NCBI GenBank assembly: GCA_000620945.1
Contig: KK211198.1
Span: 482,120 to 546,119, forward strand
Length of the DNA: 64,000 nucleotides
Source of the DNA: [Clostridium] viride DSM 6836
GTDB lineage: Bacteria; Bacillota; Clostridia; Oscillospirales; Oscillospiraceae
Direction of reading: 5' to 3'
Below the pieces are notes generated by a model. The model saw only the letters and a list, made by a program, of their open reading frames with translations. It was not told the origin of the DNA and did no database searches. The stretch's first letter is position 1, and the number at the start of each line of letters is the position of its first letter. Below, piece after piece: positions 50,023-59,465 of this stretch. A program made the position numbers and the translations under genes.

Positions 50023-50442
50023 GCAGTGGCCCCCTTGCCCCAAGTGCGACAAGTTTTGGAATATGGGGTATCGGAAATCCCACCGGAAAAGATTTTTATG
50101 GGCGTGCCCAACTATGGCTATGACTGGCCTTTGCCTTATGAGCCAAAGCGCACCCAAGCCACTAACATCGGAAACCAAGAGGCCATTCAAATTGCAGCAC
50201 GCGTTGGCGCCACCATTCAGTATGACGAAACCGCGCAGTCTCCCTTTTTTACCTATACACAAAACGGCGTAGGGCACGAGGTTTGGTTTGAGGACGTGCG
50301 AAGCATTCAAGCTAAGTACAATCTTCTGGATGAACTAAAGCTGTTGGGTTCAGGTTATTGGAACGTAATGCGCCCATTTGCGCAAAACTGGACCTTCCTC
50401 GCGACCCGCTATCACATCAAAAAATTCCCTGTTTCTGAGTGA
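50008..50442 (+). pseudogene. 3' part of yaaH/sleL-type gene
   Basis: 144 codons in the frame of the 5' part: YGPPMAVAPLPQVRQVLEYG, PNYGYDWPLPY, then WFEDVRSIQAKYNLLDELKL and a terminal QNWTFLATRYHIKKF. This is the last third of the GH18 barrel. It has no ribosome site or promoter of its own, so it is only meaningful when rejoined. No internal stops or shifts are seen, suggesting selection on the joined gene. Confidence 0.9.
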
Positions 50443-50587
50443 TCCTCTTTTTTTCAGATTCTTTTGACTTTTTTTAAATTTCACTTGCAATTTAAACTTT
50501 TCTCTGGTATCATAATGGACGATGCTTTTTTGATCATCCATCACCGATCAAACGGTGTGAATTCTGCCAGCGAGGAGGTTCAAGCGA

Positions 50588-50776
50588 ATGGCTAAATGTG
50601 ATTTTTGCGATAAGGGCGTTGTGTTCGGCATTCGAGTTTCCCACTCTCACCGCCGCTCTAATCGTCCTTGGAAGCCCAATGTTAAGCGTGTCAAGGCAAT
50701 TGTAAACGGAACACCCAAGCACGTTTATGTGTGCACCCGTTGCCTCCGTTCGGGCAAAGTAAACCGCGCTGTTTAA
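50588..50776 (+). CDS. rpmB: Ribosomal protein bL28
   Basis: 62 residues. GAGGAGG precedes the ATG. Begins AKCDFCDKGVVFGIRVSHSH and ends with VCTRCLRSGKV. The two CX2C pairs form the zinc-binding version of L28. Single-gene unit with terminator. Confidence 0.96.
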   Translation: MAKCDFCDKGVVFGIRVSHSHRRSNRPWKPNVKRVKAIVNGTPKHVYVCTRCLRSGKVNRAV

Positions 50777-50796
50777 TAACAGCAAATCGTGCTTTT

Positions 50797-50828
50797 AAAA
50801 TTGGTGTAGCGAATGCTACACCAATTTT
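50797..50828 (+). terminator. Terminator of rpmB
   Basis: AATTGGTGTAGC and GCTACACCAATT followed by TTTCTTTT. Confidence 0.88.
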
Positions 50829-50921
50829 TCTTTTCCGAAAAAAGACATAAAAATATGTGGGCTTTCTATGAAACGGGAGAACGCTTGGGCGTCCTTTCAA
50901 CGATAGATACCTACAAAAAAG

Positions 50922-50953
50922 GAGGGCGGGGTACCATATCGGTTCCCCGCCCT
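50922..50953 (-). terminator. Terminator of the der-plsY-gpsA operon
   Basis: GAGGGCGGGG and CCCCGCCCTC arms. Downstream of gpsA on the reverse strand, running into TTTTTTGTAGG. Confidence 0.75.
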
Positions 50954-50972
50954 CTAGTGTTTCAGGCCTTGG

Positions 50973-51974
50973 TTATGCCCAACGCTCTTCCGTCTCGTGA
51001 CGCTTTTTGCGCTGCATCAGTTCGGAGATGACCGTCCGAATCTCAGCTCCTTGGTATAAGATGCGATAGGCTGCCTCGGTGATGGGCATTTCCACCCCCA
51101 CCTTTTGCGCCAAGGTTCTTGCCGAATCTACGGCAAAATACCCCTCCACCACCGCACCAATCTGCGCGATCGCCTCCTGAATGGGGACTCCCTTGCCGAT
51201 CAGAATACCGGCACGATTGTTGCGGGAGTTTAAGGAGGTGCAGGTCACGATTAAATCCCCCATGCCGGTAAGCCCTGCAAAGGTCTCGCGATCTGCCCCG
51301 AGCGCTACCCCCAGCCGTGCCATCTCAGCCAAACCACGGGTCATGAGCATGGCTTTGGTGTTGTCCCCATAGCCCATGCCTGCACAGCAGCCTGCGCAGA
51401 GAGCCATGACGTTTTTCAGGGCAGCGCCCAACTCCACTCCCACCACATCGGTGGAGCTGTAAACACGAAAGCGCTCGTTGAGGAACACATCCTGCACACG
51501 CTCCGCAAGGGCGCAATCCTCACAAGCCGCCACGCAAGCCGTGGGCACATGACGCGCCACCTCTTCGGCATGGGAGGGCCCGGATAGAACCACCACCGGA
51601 AAGTCTCCTCCAGTCTCTTCCCGAATCACTTGGGACAGACGCAAGGAACTATCCTTTTCGATGCCTTTCGAGACCGAAACCAAAATGGTATCCGGCTTCA
51701 GGAGCGGACGAACCTGGCGACTGGTATTTCGCACGGCAAAGGATGGCGTGGCCATTACCACCAGATCACACGAGGAGACACAGGAAAGATCTGTGGAAAA
51801 GCGAAGCCCCTCCGGCAGGGTCACCTCTGGTAGGAGAGGATTCTCACGACTGCTTTGCAAGCGAGCCGACTCCTCCTCCGTATAGGACCACAAGGTCACT
51901 TCGTTCCCATTTTCGAGCAGCAAAATGGCAAGCGCCGTTCCCCAGCCACCGCTGCCCAAGACCGCGATCTTCAT
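50973..51974 (-). CDS. gpsA: Glycerol-3-phosphate dehydrogenase [NAD(P)+]
   Basis: 333 residues. Rossmann motif IAVLGSGGWGTALA at the N-terminus, followed by SVSKGIE, LSGPSHAEEV and the catalytic-domain ALKNVMALCAGCCAGMGYGDNTKA. It reduces dihydroxyacetone phosphate to sn-glycerol 3-phosphate for phospholipid synthesis. Overlaps plsY by four bases (ATGA). The der-plsY-gpsA order is conserved in Firmicutes. Confidence 0.96.
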   Translation of the reverse strand: MKIAVLGSGGWGTALAILLLENGNEVTLWSYTEEESARLQSSRENPLLPEVTLPEGLRFSTDLSCVSSCDLVVMATPSFAVRNTSRQVRPLLKPDTILVSVSKGIEKDSSLRLSQVIREETGGDFPVVVLSGPSHAEEVARHVPTACVAACEDCALAERVQDVFLNERFRVYSSTDVVGVELGAALKNVMALCAGCCAGMGYGDNTKAMLMTRGLAEMARLGVALGADRETFAGLTGMGDLIVTCTSLNSRNNRAGILIGKGVPIQEAIAQIGAVVEGYFAVDSARTLAQKVGVEMPITEAAYRILYQGAEIRTVISELMQRKKRHETEERWA

Positions 51975-52648
51975 GTCTTCACCTGCTTTCTTTGAAAGCT
52001 AAACTTGGATTCCTTTCCTTTTGACAATCGCATCAAATTACTTCGATGCTGCCAAAGAATTAACCCACTGATGATGAGCGAGACAATCAGAACGGACGGG
52101 GTTCGGTAGACCAGTAAGGTAGTGATGGGGAAAATGGCTCCCGTACAGCAGGAGCCCAGCGACACCAACTTCGTCAGTGCCACAATCACGATAAAAATCA
52201 GCCACGCAGATAAGGCAATTCGCCAATCCAAGGTAAGTGCCAAGGCACCTCCGGATAGAATGCCCTTGCCTCCACGGAACTGAAACATAAGCGGAAACAT
52301 ATGCCCCAAGGCACAGAACAATCCCGACCAATACTTGACAAACACCGGCACCTCAGGTAAGACCACGGAGAAAATGACGTAGGAGAAAAAGACAGCCAAA
52401 AGCATTTTCACCATATCCACAGCAAGGACTAACAGCGTCAACTTTCCGCCAAAGGTTCGGTAAAAATTGGTGAGTCCTGCATTTCCACTTCCATGTTCTC
52501 GCACGTCATCCTGCAGGATATACTTCGATACCACCACGGCACCGTTCAGACAGCCCAGAAAGTACGACAGTACGGCTGTGAGAATCAGTAAAAGAATGGC
52601 TGCAACCATCGGCAGTCCTGTAAAAATCACGCTTATTCCATGACTCAT
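51971..52648 (-). CDS. plsY: Glycerol-3-phosphate acyltransferase PlsY
   Basis: 225 residues with about five membrane spans. Motifs REHGSGNAGLTNFYRTFG, LGHMFPLMFQFRGGKGIL and a late KLVSLGSC region are typical of PlsY. It transfers acyl from acyl phosphate to glycerol 3-phosphate, the product of neighbouring GpsA, forming lysophosphatidate at the membrane. Four bases after the der stop. Confidence 0.94.
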   Translation of the reverse strand: MSHGISVIFTGLPMVAAILLLILTAVLSYFLGCLNGAVVVSKYILQDDVREHGSGNAGLTNFYRTFGGKLTLLVLAVDMVKMLLAVFFSYVIFSVVLPEVPVFVKYWSGLFCALGHMFPLMFQFRGGKGILSGGALALTLDWRIALSAWLIFIVIVALTKLVSLGSCCTGAIFPITTLLVYRTPSVLIVSLIISGLILWQHRSNLMRLSKGKESKFSFQRKQVKT

Positions 52649-52651
52649 GCC

Positions 52652-53980
52652 TTAACCCTCCTGATCACCCTTCTGGCGAATGGTCATGCGGATGGGGGTA
52701 CCCTCCAGACCATAGGTGCTTCGAATCTGATTTTCCAGATACCGCTGATAGGAAAAGTGAAATAGCTTTGCATCATTGCAAAAACAAATAAAATGCGGTG
52801 GACGAATGCCGGTCTGGGTCATGTAGTAGACCTTTAAGCGGCGTCCCTTATCCGAGGGCGGCTGGACTCTGGCGGTTGCATCTGCCAAAAGACTGTTCAG
52901 CATGCCCGTGGTGATCCGCAGAGAAGCCTGCTCCCAAACATAGGTGATGAGTTCGAAGAGGCGAGGCACCCGCTGCCCTGTCATGGCTGAGATAAAAACG
53001 ATGGGAGCATAGGTCATGTAGGCCAAATCACGGCGCACCTCTTCGCGCATTTTGTCCATGGTCTTGCCGTCTTTCTCGACCAAGTCCCACTTGTTGACCA
53101 CAATGATGCAGGCTTTTCCGGCTTCGTGTGCAATGCCTGCCACCTTGGTATCCTGATCGGTCACTCCCTCGGTTGCGTCAATCATAATGAGACACACATC
53201 GGAGCGTTCGATGGCCATCACCGCACGCAGAACCGAGAACTTTTCAATGCGTTCCTCCACCTTGGACTTGCGGCGCATCCCAGCCGTGTCGATGAAGAGG
53301 AATTTTCCTTGCTCGTTTTCAAAGTAGCTGTCCACCGCATCCCGTGTGGTACCGGCCACATTGCTAACGATGACACGCTCTTCGCCCAATATGCGATTGA
53401 TGAGGGAGGACTTACCCACGTTGGGTTTGCCGATGACGGCAACCTTCACCACATCCTCTTCTTCCTCCTCTTCCTCCTCTTCGGGGAAATAGGAAAGGCA
53501 GGCATCCAGCAAGTCGCCGGTGCCATGGCCATGCACGGCCGATACCCCAATGGGATCGCCCAGGCCCAAGTTATAAAATTCATAAATGTCCGGATTTTCA
53601 CGGCCCACCTGATCCACCTTATTGACCGCCAGCACCACGGGCTTTTGGGAGCGCAGGAGCATATGCCCTACATCCTCATCCGAGGCAGTCAGACCCGTTT
53701 TTACGTCACAGACAAAGACAATGACCGTCGCATTTTCAATGGCAATCTCGGCCTGTCTGCGCATAAAGGACAAAATTTCACTGTCACTGGACGGTTCAAT
53801 GCCGCCCGTATCGACCAGATCAAAGATTCTACCGCCCCACTCGCACTCTGCATACAGCCGGTCACGGGTCACGCCCGGGGTATCCTCGACAATCGAAAGC
53901 CGTTGCCCCACCAAACGGTTAAAGAGCATGGACTTACCCACATTGGGACGGCCCACAATCGCTACCAGAGGTTTCGCCAA
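52652..53980 (-). CDS. der: GTPase Der (EngA), ribosome assembly
   Basis: 442 residues. Two tandem GTPase domains: first with GRPNVGKSMLFNRL, DTGGI and NKVD, second with GKPNVGKSSLINRI, DTAGMRRKSKVEE and NKWDLVEKD. They are joined by an acidic linker of nine Glu then Asp near residue 170. A KH-like C-terminus follows (KVYYMTQTGIRPPHFICFCND). It acts in 50S subunit assembly. Confidence 0.97.
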   Translation of the reverse strand: MAKPLVAIVGRPNVGKSMLFNRLVGQRLSIVEDTPGVTRDRLYAECEWGGRIFDLVDTGGIEPSSDSEILSFMRRQAEIAIENATVIVFVCDVKTGLTASDEDVGHMLLRSQKPVVLAVNKVDQVGRENPDIYEFYNLGLGDPIGVSAVHGHGTGDLLDACLSYFPEEEEEEEEEDVVKVAVIGKPNVGKSSLINRILGEERVIVSNVAGTTRDAVDSYFENEQGKFLFIDTAGMRRKSKVEERIEKFSVLRAVMAIERSDVCLIMIDATEGVTDQDTKVAGIAHEAGKACIIVVNKWDLVEKDGKTMDKMREEVRRDLAYMTYAPIVFISAMTGQRVPRLFELITYVWEQASLRITTGMLNSLLADATARVQPPSDKGRRLKVYYMTQTGIRPPHFICFCNDAKLFHFSYQRYLENQIRSTYGLEGTPIRMTIRQKGDQEG

Positions 53981-54010
53981 ATTACCTCGCCTCCTTTTCT
54001 CGGCCCGGCG

Positions 54011-55321
54011 TCACACGCCAAAGACCGCTTCAAACAATTCAAATCCATCTTGCCCAACAGGAATCACGGGAACGCCCAGCGCCTGTTCGACTTCTTCTAG
54101 TGTGACATCGTCCAGAAAGACCATTTCCCCGTGTCTAAGCATACTTTTTGCAATTAAGACACGCTCTCCTAAGTCCTTCCCTCGAAGCTGTTCCATCAAA
54201 TCGCCACCTGTAATCAGACCAGCTACATCAATCGTTTCTCCGAAAAACAGGTTGCGTATGGGATAGACCGTATAATTCAATTCAGTATCGCACGCTCGTG
54301 CCGCGCTGTCAATCATTTCACGCAGAAAAGGGGCGGCAGCAACCCCTGTGGCAATGGAAAACGGAGCAACGGGCGGAATACTCGGTGCCCCAAGTGCGGC
54401 TCCGCGGCATTCCGTTTCCAACAGACGCAGCATCCCCACGCCATTTTCCAGCTGTGTGTATTGCTCATAATACCCATCGTTTGGTAGGGAGCGCCCGGCC
54501 CGGATGTAAAATTCATCCGAGCACCAGAAGATTGAGGAGCCATGCTGCTCCAGACACTGCTCTGCAAAAGCTTCTACCTGCGTAATGACCCCTTCGGCCT
54601 CGTCCGGTTCATAGGGTCTGAGCGCATAGAGCCCTTCGCGCCATTTCGTCACGCCCACCGGCACGATTGAAACGCTGTTCACCTGGGGATAAAGCTCTGC
54701 CAAGTCCTGCATGCTACGGTTTAGTGCCGGTCCGTCGTTTAAGCCCGGACAAGAGACGATTTGGCAGTTCATCGTGATATTGGCCGCCGCAAATTGCCGC
54801 ATAATCTCGATGCCTTCCCCGCCACGCCGGCTGCCAAGCAGCAGCTCTCTTAGCTTGGGTTCGGTGGCGTGAACCGAGATATTGATGGGGGAAATATGCA
54901 GATCAATGATGCGCTGAATCTCACGCTTGGAGAGGTTCGTTAAGGTCACATAGTTTCCCATCAGAAAGGAAAGCCGGGCATCGTCATCCTTAAAATATAA
55001 GGTGTCGCGCATGCCGGGGGGAAGCTGATCCACAAAACAGAACACACATTGATTGGCACAGGAGCGTGCCTTGTCCATCAGGTAGGTCTCAAATTCAAGA
55101 CCCAAATCCTCTCCGGCACCCTTTCGAATCTTTATGGTCCTGGTGCTTCCCTCCTGTGACCGCAACAGAAGCGTCAGGTTTGGATCGTAGGTATAGTACT
55201 TGTAGTCAAGCACGTCTTTAATGGAGTGCTCACCCACTTGAAGCAACACTTCCCCCACCTTGACTCCGGCCCTTGCAGCGGGACTCTTAGGATCAATGGC
55301 CTTGATTTCACTCAGTGGCAT
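54011..55321 (-). CDS. DUF512 radical SAM-type protein with N-terminal PDZ domain
   Basis: 436 residues from the ATG at 55321, with AAAGGGGTG upstream. PDZ-like start (IKAIDPKSPAARAGVKVGEVLLQ), then a radical SAM-like motif DKARSCANQCVFCFVDQLPPGMRD with CX3CX2C, and a DUF512 C-terminal domain. This family (TIGR03279) is conserved in Firmicutes and cyanobacteria next to der. Its reaction is unknown. Thirty bases separate it from der, so it probably belongs to the same transcript. Confidence 0.92.
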   Translation of the reverse strand: MPLSEIKAIDPKSPAARAGVKVGEVLLQVGEHSIKDVLDYKYYTYDPNLTLLLRSQEGSTRTIKIRKGAGEDLGLEFETYLMDKARSCANQCVFCFVDQLPPGMRDTLYFKDDDARLSFLMGNYVTLTNLSKREIQRIIDLHISPINISVHATEPKLRELLLGSRRGGEGIEIMRQFAAANITMNCQIVSCPGLNDGPALNRSMQDLAELYPQVNSVSIVPVGVTKWREGLYALRPYEPDEAEGVITQVEAFAEQCLEQHGSSIFWCSDEFYIRAGRSLPNDGYYEQYTQLENGVGMLRLLETECRGAALGAPSIPPVAPFSIATGVAAAPFLREMIDSAARACDTELNYTVYPIRNLFFGETIDVAGLITGGDLMEQLRGKDLGERVLIAKSMLRHGEMVFLDDVTLEEVEQALGVPVIPVGQDGFELFEAVFGV

Positions 55322-55420
55322 GACGCACCCCTTTCCTGGTTCATTTCCATCCGTATTTCTCATTCCAGTTTGTACATTTCACGCCGTTTCTAGACTCTTT
55401 TGACCGGAATTTGGCAAAAA

Positions 55421-55453
55421 AGAAAGAGAGGGCAAAATCCCCCTCTCCTTTTT
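55421..55453 (-). terminator. Terminator of rpmF
   Basis: GAGAGGG and CCCCTCTC arms with A and T tracts on both sides. Confidence 0.7.
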
Positions 55454-55460
55454 TCCCGTT

Positions 55461-55646
55461 TTACTGCTCCGCAACCTCGCCGTATACCTTGCCATCATAG
55501 GTCATGCAAGCCTTGCAAAGACGATGAGGCAGACGATACGCGCCGCATTTGGGGCAGGTGGTAACAGCGGGAGTTTCCAGCTTCCAGTGGGAGCTGCGCC
55601 GCTTGTCCCGTCTCGCCTTGGAGACTTTACTCTTAGGAACCGCCAT
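55461..55646 (-). CDS. rpmF: Ribosomal protein bL32
   Basis: 61 residues. GGAGGTG lies eight bases before the ATG at 55646. Begins AVPKSKVSKARRDKRRSSHWKL and has zinc ligands CPKC and LCKAC. Follows the DUF177 gene as in most bacteria. Confidence 0.96.
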   Translation of the reverse strand: MAVPKSKVSKARRDKRRSSHWKLETPAVTTCPKCGAYRLPHRLCKACMTYDGKVYGEVAEQ

Positions 55647-55730
55647 GTGTAGACACCTCCTTGGTGATGCCCTTCTGGGCACGTGGTTGGCTTTTGTCCG
55701 ATGATCCGCAACGCGGGCATCCGACCATTC

Positions 55731-56231
55731 TTACTCAGTTTTATCAAGCAACTGCGAAAGCGCGGCCCATCTTGGGTCCACCTCCGGTTTGCACCGGCAG
55801 ACTTCCTCATTCAAGTTGACACCGCAGCCGGCACAAAGACCTCTGCAGTCTTCTGAGCATAAGTTTTTTGTGTCCAAATCAAGGACGTATGCGGAAAAGG
55901 CCAGTTCTCCTATATCCAACTCGTCGCCGTCTAAAAGGACAATGTCGCCCTCCTCCTCGTCTTCGAGCTCCTGCGCAAGCAGGAAATGGAGCGGAACGGT
56001 CTTCTCTCTGCGAAATGGCTTCATGCAACGATCACAAGTAAGCTCTAACTCCGCCGTCGCCTCACCCTCTAGGGTAAGGACTCCAGCCTGATTGGAAACA
56101 ACGCCAGATACGGAAAGGGGCTTCTTGACCGGATGCTCCCCAAAAAACTCAACCTCGGATAGATCCATGGTAAAGTCAAAGGGAAGGGTTGCGCCGGGGA
56201 CATGAATGATGGCTTGAAGATTGAATCGCAT
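55731..56231 (-). CDS. DUF177/YceD-family protein
   Basis: 166 residues from the ATG at 56231, with AGGGAG upstream. Contains LTCDRCMKPFRREKTVPLHFLLAQE, an acidic loop (EDEEEGDIVLLDGDELDIGE) and CAGCGVNLNEEVCRC near the end. YceD proteins are linked to 23S rRNA maturation in other organisms and are encoded directly before rpmF, as here. Confidence 0.92.
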   Translation of the reverse strand: MRFNLQAIIHVPGATLPFDFTMDLSEVEFFGEHPVKKPLSVSGVVSNQAGVLTLEGEATAELELTCDRCMKPFRREKTVPLHFLLAQELEDEEEGDIVLLDGDELDIGELAFSAYVLDLDTKNLCSEDCRGLCAGCGVNLNEEVCRCKPEVDPRWAALSQLLDKTE

Positions 56232-56409
56232 AGCATACTCCCTCACAATGGTACGCAGAACATTATAATGAAATAATCTGAAATTGTCAAATGCTTTCTT
56301 TAAAATTATTATTTTTGTGATACAATAGGATTACCTTTCCCTTGTATCGGCAATCTTTGTTCTATTATACCTGAATTTTTTGAAAAAAGAAAGAAGAGAG
56401 AGCTTTTTT

Positions 56410-57423
56410 ATGCGTGAGTTCATCGTTCAAAAAAACGACGCGAACCAGCGGCTGGATCGCTGGCTGTCCAAAACCGTCCCCCTTCTGCCACCCCCACTGG
56501 CTCAGAAGTACATCCGCATCAAGAGGGTGAAACTCAATGGCAAGGGGGCCGCTCGTGATGCGCGTTTGCAGCTTGGGGATGTGTTGCAGCTTTACATCAA
56601 CGATGAGTTTTTTGACGCACCCACTCCCGAAAACGCCTTTCTTTCGATCCTGAAGCCGCAGCTTGACATCGTTTATGAGGACGAGAATCTTCTGCTGGTC
56701 AATAAGCGGCCGGGCCTTGTGGTACATCCGGATGAAACGGAGCGGGTCAACACGCTCATTACACACATACAAGCCTACCTTTATTTGAAGAAGGAATGGA
56801 GCCCCTACGTGGAGCATTCCTTTGCGCCTGCCCTCTGCAACCGGATTGATCGGAACACCGGTGGCATTGTGATTTCCGCGAAGAACGCCGAGACGCTGCG
56901 CATCATCAACGAAAAGATTCGCGATCGGGAGATTGAAAAGTACTATTTGTGCATTATCTATGGCCAAATCAAGCCCTCCACCGGACGCTTAGAGGGATAC
57001 CTATTAAAAGACGAGGTCAAAAAGCAGGTCTCCGTACACAAACATCCCGTTCCAGGCGGGAGAACCGCTGTGACTGACTATCGCACCCTAGCAAAGGAAG
57101 GTGACCTCTCCTTGGTGGAGTGTCTGTTGCACACCGGACGAACCCATCAAATTAGGGCTCAGTTTTCTGCCGCTGGCCATCCGCTGCTGGGCGATGGAAA
57201 GTATGGGCGAGAACGAGACAATCGTCGCTTCGGGCGAAGCTATCAGGCGCTTTACTCCTATCGGCTACGCTTTTCCTTCCAATCGGATGCCGGTGCGCTT
57301 TCCTATTTAAATGGGAAAAGCTTCTCGGTGGATCAGGTGGATTTTGTGAAGGAATTTTTTCCACATTATGACAATAAAATTCAGAATTTAACTACTCCTT
57401 TTCCAAAGGAAAAATTCGACTGA
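56410..57423 (+). CDS. RluA-family pseudouridine synthase
   Basis: 337 residues from the ATG at 56410. N-terminal S4-like RNA-binding domain (NQRLDRWLSKTVPLLPP, YIRIKRVKLNGKGA), then the catalytic domain with CNRIDRNTGGIVISAK holding the essential Asp, followed by LLHTGRTHQIRAQFSAAGHPLLGDGKYG. It converts uridine to pseudouridine in rRNA or tRNA. Whether it is RluC- or RluD-like is not decided here. Confidence 0.93.
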   Translation: MREFIVQKNDANQRLDRWLSKTVPLLPPPLAQKYIRIKRVKLNGKGAARDARLQLGDVLQLYINDEFFDAPTPENAFLSILKPQLDIVYEDENLLLVNKRPGLVVHPDETERVNTLITHIQAYLYLKKEWSPYVEHSFAPALCNRIDRNTGGIVISAKNAETLRIINEKIRDREIEKYYLCIIYGQIKPSTGRLEGYLLKDEVKKQVSVHKHPVPGGRTAVTDYRTLAKEGDLSLVECLLHTGRTHQIRAQFSAAGHPLLGDGKYGRERDNRRFGRSYQALYSYRLRFSFQSDAGALSYLNGKSFSVDQVDFVKEFFPHYDNKIQNLTTPFPKEKFD

Positions 57424-57440
57424 AAAAAAGGCGTTTTTGG

Positions 57441-57469
57441 TTGACTTTTCACCGGGTCTTGTTTATAGT
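57441..57469 (+). promoter_or_regulatory. Sigma-A promoter of potABCD
   Basis: TTGACT (57441-57446), 17 bp, TATAGT (57464-57469), about 50 bases before potA. Confidence 0.75.
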
Positions 57470-57517
57470 GATACGCGTTATATTTTTTCATTTATTTTGT
57501 AGAACGGGGGAGGATAC

Positions 57518-58660
57518 ATGGCCAAGGAGCTTATCCGCTTGACGGATTGCGTGATGCAATTTGATGATGACATTGTACTGGATCATTTGAATCTGTACAT
57601 CAATGATCAGGAATTTTTGACTCTACTGGGTCCTTCCGGCTGCGGCAAAACCACCACCTTACGTATGATTGGCGGGTTTCAAAAACCTACCTCGGGCACC
57701 ATTCTGTTTGAGGGAAAAGAGATCAACGAGGTTCCGCCCCATGAGCGGAAGATCAACACGGTCTTTCAGCGCTACGCGCTCTTTCCTCATTTAGATGTCT
57801 TTGAAAACGTCGCCTTCGGACTACGTCTGAAGAAGACCTTTACGGAGGATGAGATTGCACAGCAGGTCACGGAAATGCTGGAGCTTGTGAGTTTGCGCGG
57901 ATTTGATGCACGTAAAGTGACTTCGCTGTCCGGTGGACAACAGCAGCGTGTTGCCATTGCGCGTGCCTTGGTGAATCGTCCTCAGGTTCTTTTGTTGGAC
58001 GAGCCCCTCGGCGCGCTTGATTTGCGTTTGCGAAAAGACATGCAAAACGAGCTCAAGCGCATCCAGCAACAGCTTGGCATTACCTTTATTTATGTCACAC
58101 ATGATCAGGAAGAGGCACTGGCCATGAGTGATACCGTGGTGGTCATGGATCAGGGCCGAATTCAGCAGATCGGAACTCCGGAGGACATCTATAACGAACC
58201 GAAAAACGCCTTTGTTGCCGATTTCATCGGAGAATCAAACATTTTAGACGGCATCATGATTGAGGATTATCTGGTGGAGTTCTTCGGCAGAAAGTTCCCC
58301 TGTGTGGATCACGGCTTTTCCCACCGGGAATCGGTGGATGTGGTCATTCGTCCCGAGGACATCGACATAGTCGAGCCGGATGGCGGACACTTGTGCGGCA
58401 CCGTCACCTCCGTCACCTTCAAGGGCGTGCACTACGATATTATTGTGGACTTTAAAGGCTTTAAGTGGCTGATTCAAACCACAGACTTTTACCCTGTCGA
58501 CTCTTTTATCGGCATCCGCCTCAATCCGGAGGACATCCACATCATGAAAAAGAGCGCCTACTCGGGTCAATTCGGCGATTACAGTTCCTATTCTGCCGAA
58601 TACGATGAAATCAGCGACCCCGATGCAGAAGGCTCCGAGGGCTCTGCCGATGAAGAATAA
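57518..58660 (+). CDS. potA: Spermidine/putrescine ABC transporter ATPase
   Basis: 380 residues. GGGGGAGG precedes the ATG. Walker [14 protein letters not shown], signature [15 protein letters not shown], Walker [13 protein letters not shown], followed by a TOBE-type C-terminal domain. It powers polyamine uptake with PotB, PotC and PotD. The extra C-terminal 25 residues are acidic and Ser/Tyr-rich. Overlaps potB by 11 bases. Confidence 0.95.
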   Translation: MAKELIRLTDCVMQFDDDIVLDHLNLYINDQEFLTLLGPSGCGKTTTLRMIGGFQKPTSGTILFEGKEINEVPPHERKINTVFQRYALFPHLDVFENVAFGLRLKKTFTEDEIAQQVTEMLELVSLRGFDARKVTSLSGGQQQRVAIARALVNRPQVLLLDEPLGALDLRLRKDMQNELKRIQQQLGITFIYVTHDQEEALAMSDTVVVMDQGRIQQIGTPEDIYNEPKNAFVADFIGESNILDGIMIEDYLVEFFGRKFPCVDHGFSHRESVDVVIRPEDIDIVEPDGGHLCGTVTSVTFKGVHYDIIVDFKGFKWLIQTTDFYPVDSFIGIRLNPEDIHIMKKSAYSGQFGDYSSYSAEYDEISDPDAEGSEGSADEE

Positions 58661-59465
58661 AGCTCTCTCCCTTCCTTACCTGCTTTGGATGCTCTTTTTC
58701 ACCCTGGCTCCCTTAGCCGTCGTAGTGTACTTTGCCCTCACCGATCGCAACGGTGCCTTCACCTTAGAAAACATCTTTGCCATTCGTGGATTTTTGCCCA
58801 TTTTTGCAAACTCGGTGTTTCTCGCGCTGATCGCCTCGCTGATTTGTCTTGCCATTGGCTACCCGGTTGCCTACTACATGTCTCGGGTTTCTCCCACTAA
58901 GCAGCGCATGTTAATGATGCTTGTGATGCTCCCCATGTGCATGAGCTTTCTGCTGCGCACCATGGCGCTGGTGGCCCTCCTCAACGACACGGGTATCATC
59001 AATCAGCTGCTGGGACTCATCGGCATTGGTCCACTTCCCCTCATTCGCAACAACGGAGCCGTGGTCTTTGGCATGGTCTATAACTTTTTGCCCTACGTCA
59101 TCCTGCCCCTCTACTCGGTAATGGTCAAGATTGACCCACGTCTCATTGAGGCGGCTCAGGATCTGGGTTGTGATTCCCGGCAAATATTCTCCAAAGTCGT
59201 TTTGCCCCTGAGCAAATCCGGCGTGATCTCCGGCTTTACCATGGTATTCGTCCCCGCGGTGAGTACCTTTTACATTTCAAAAAAGCTGGGTGGCACCAAC
59301 ACAGCACTCATCGGCGACGTGATCGAAGCTCAGTTTAAAAACTCCGCCACCTTTAATTCCGGCGCAGCCATCGCACTGGCCCTCATGGTTTTGGTGCTCT
59401 TTTGCGTGTTTGTCATGAACCACTTTACGGAGGATGAGGATGGAGACGAGGTGATGCTCTTATGA
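58650..59465 (+). CDS. potB: Spermidine/putrescine ABC transporter permease
   Basis: 271 residues from the ATG at 58650. Six membrane helices. EAA-type loop [22 protein letters not shown] contacts PotA. Overlaps potC by four bases. Operon order potABCD. Confidence 0.93.
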   Translation: MKNKALSLPYLLWMLFFTLAPLAVVVYFALTDRNGAFTLENIFAIRGFLPIFANSVFLALIASLICLAIGYPVAYYMSRVSPTKQRMLMMLVMLPMCMSFLLRTMALVALLNDTGIINQLLGLIGIGPLPLIRNNGAVVFGMVYNFLPYVILPLYSVMVKIDPRLIEAAQDLGCDSRQIFSKVVLPLSKSGVISGFTMVFVPAVSTFYISKKLGGTNTALIGDVIEAQFKNSATFNSGAAIALALMVLVLFCVFVMNHFTEDEDGDEVMLL

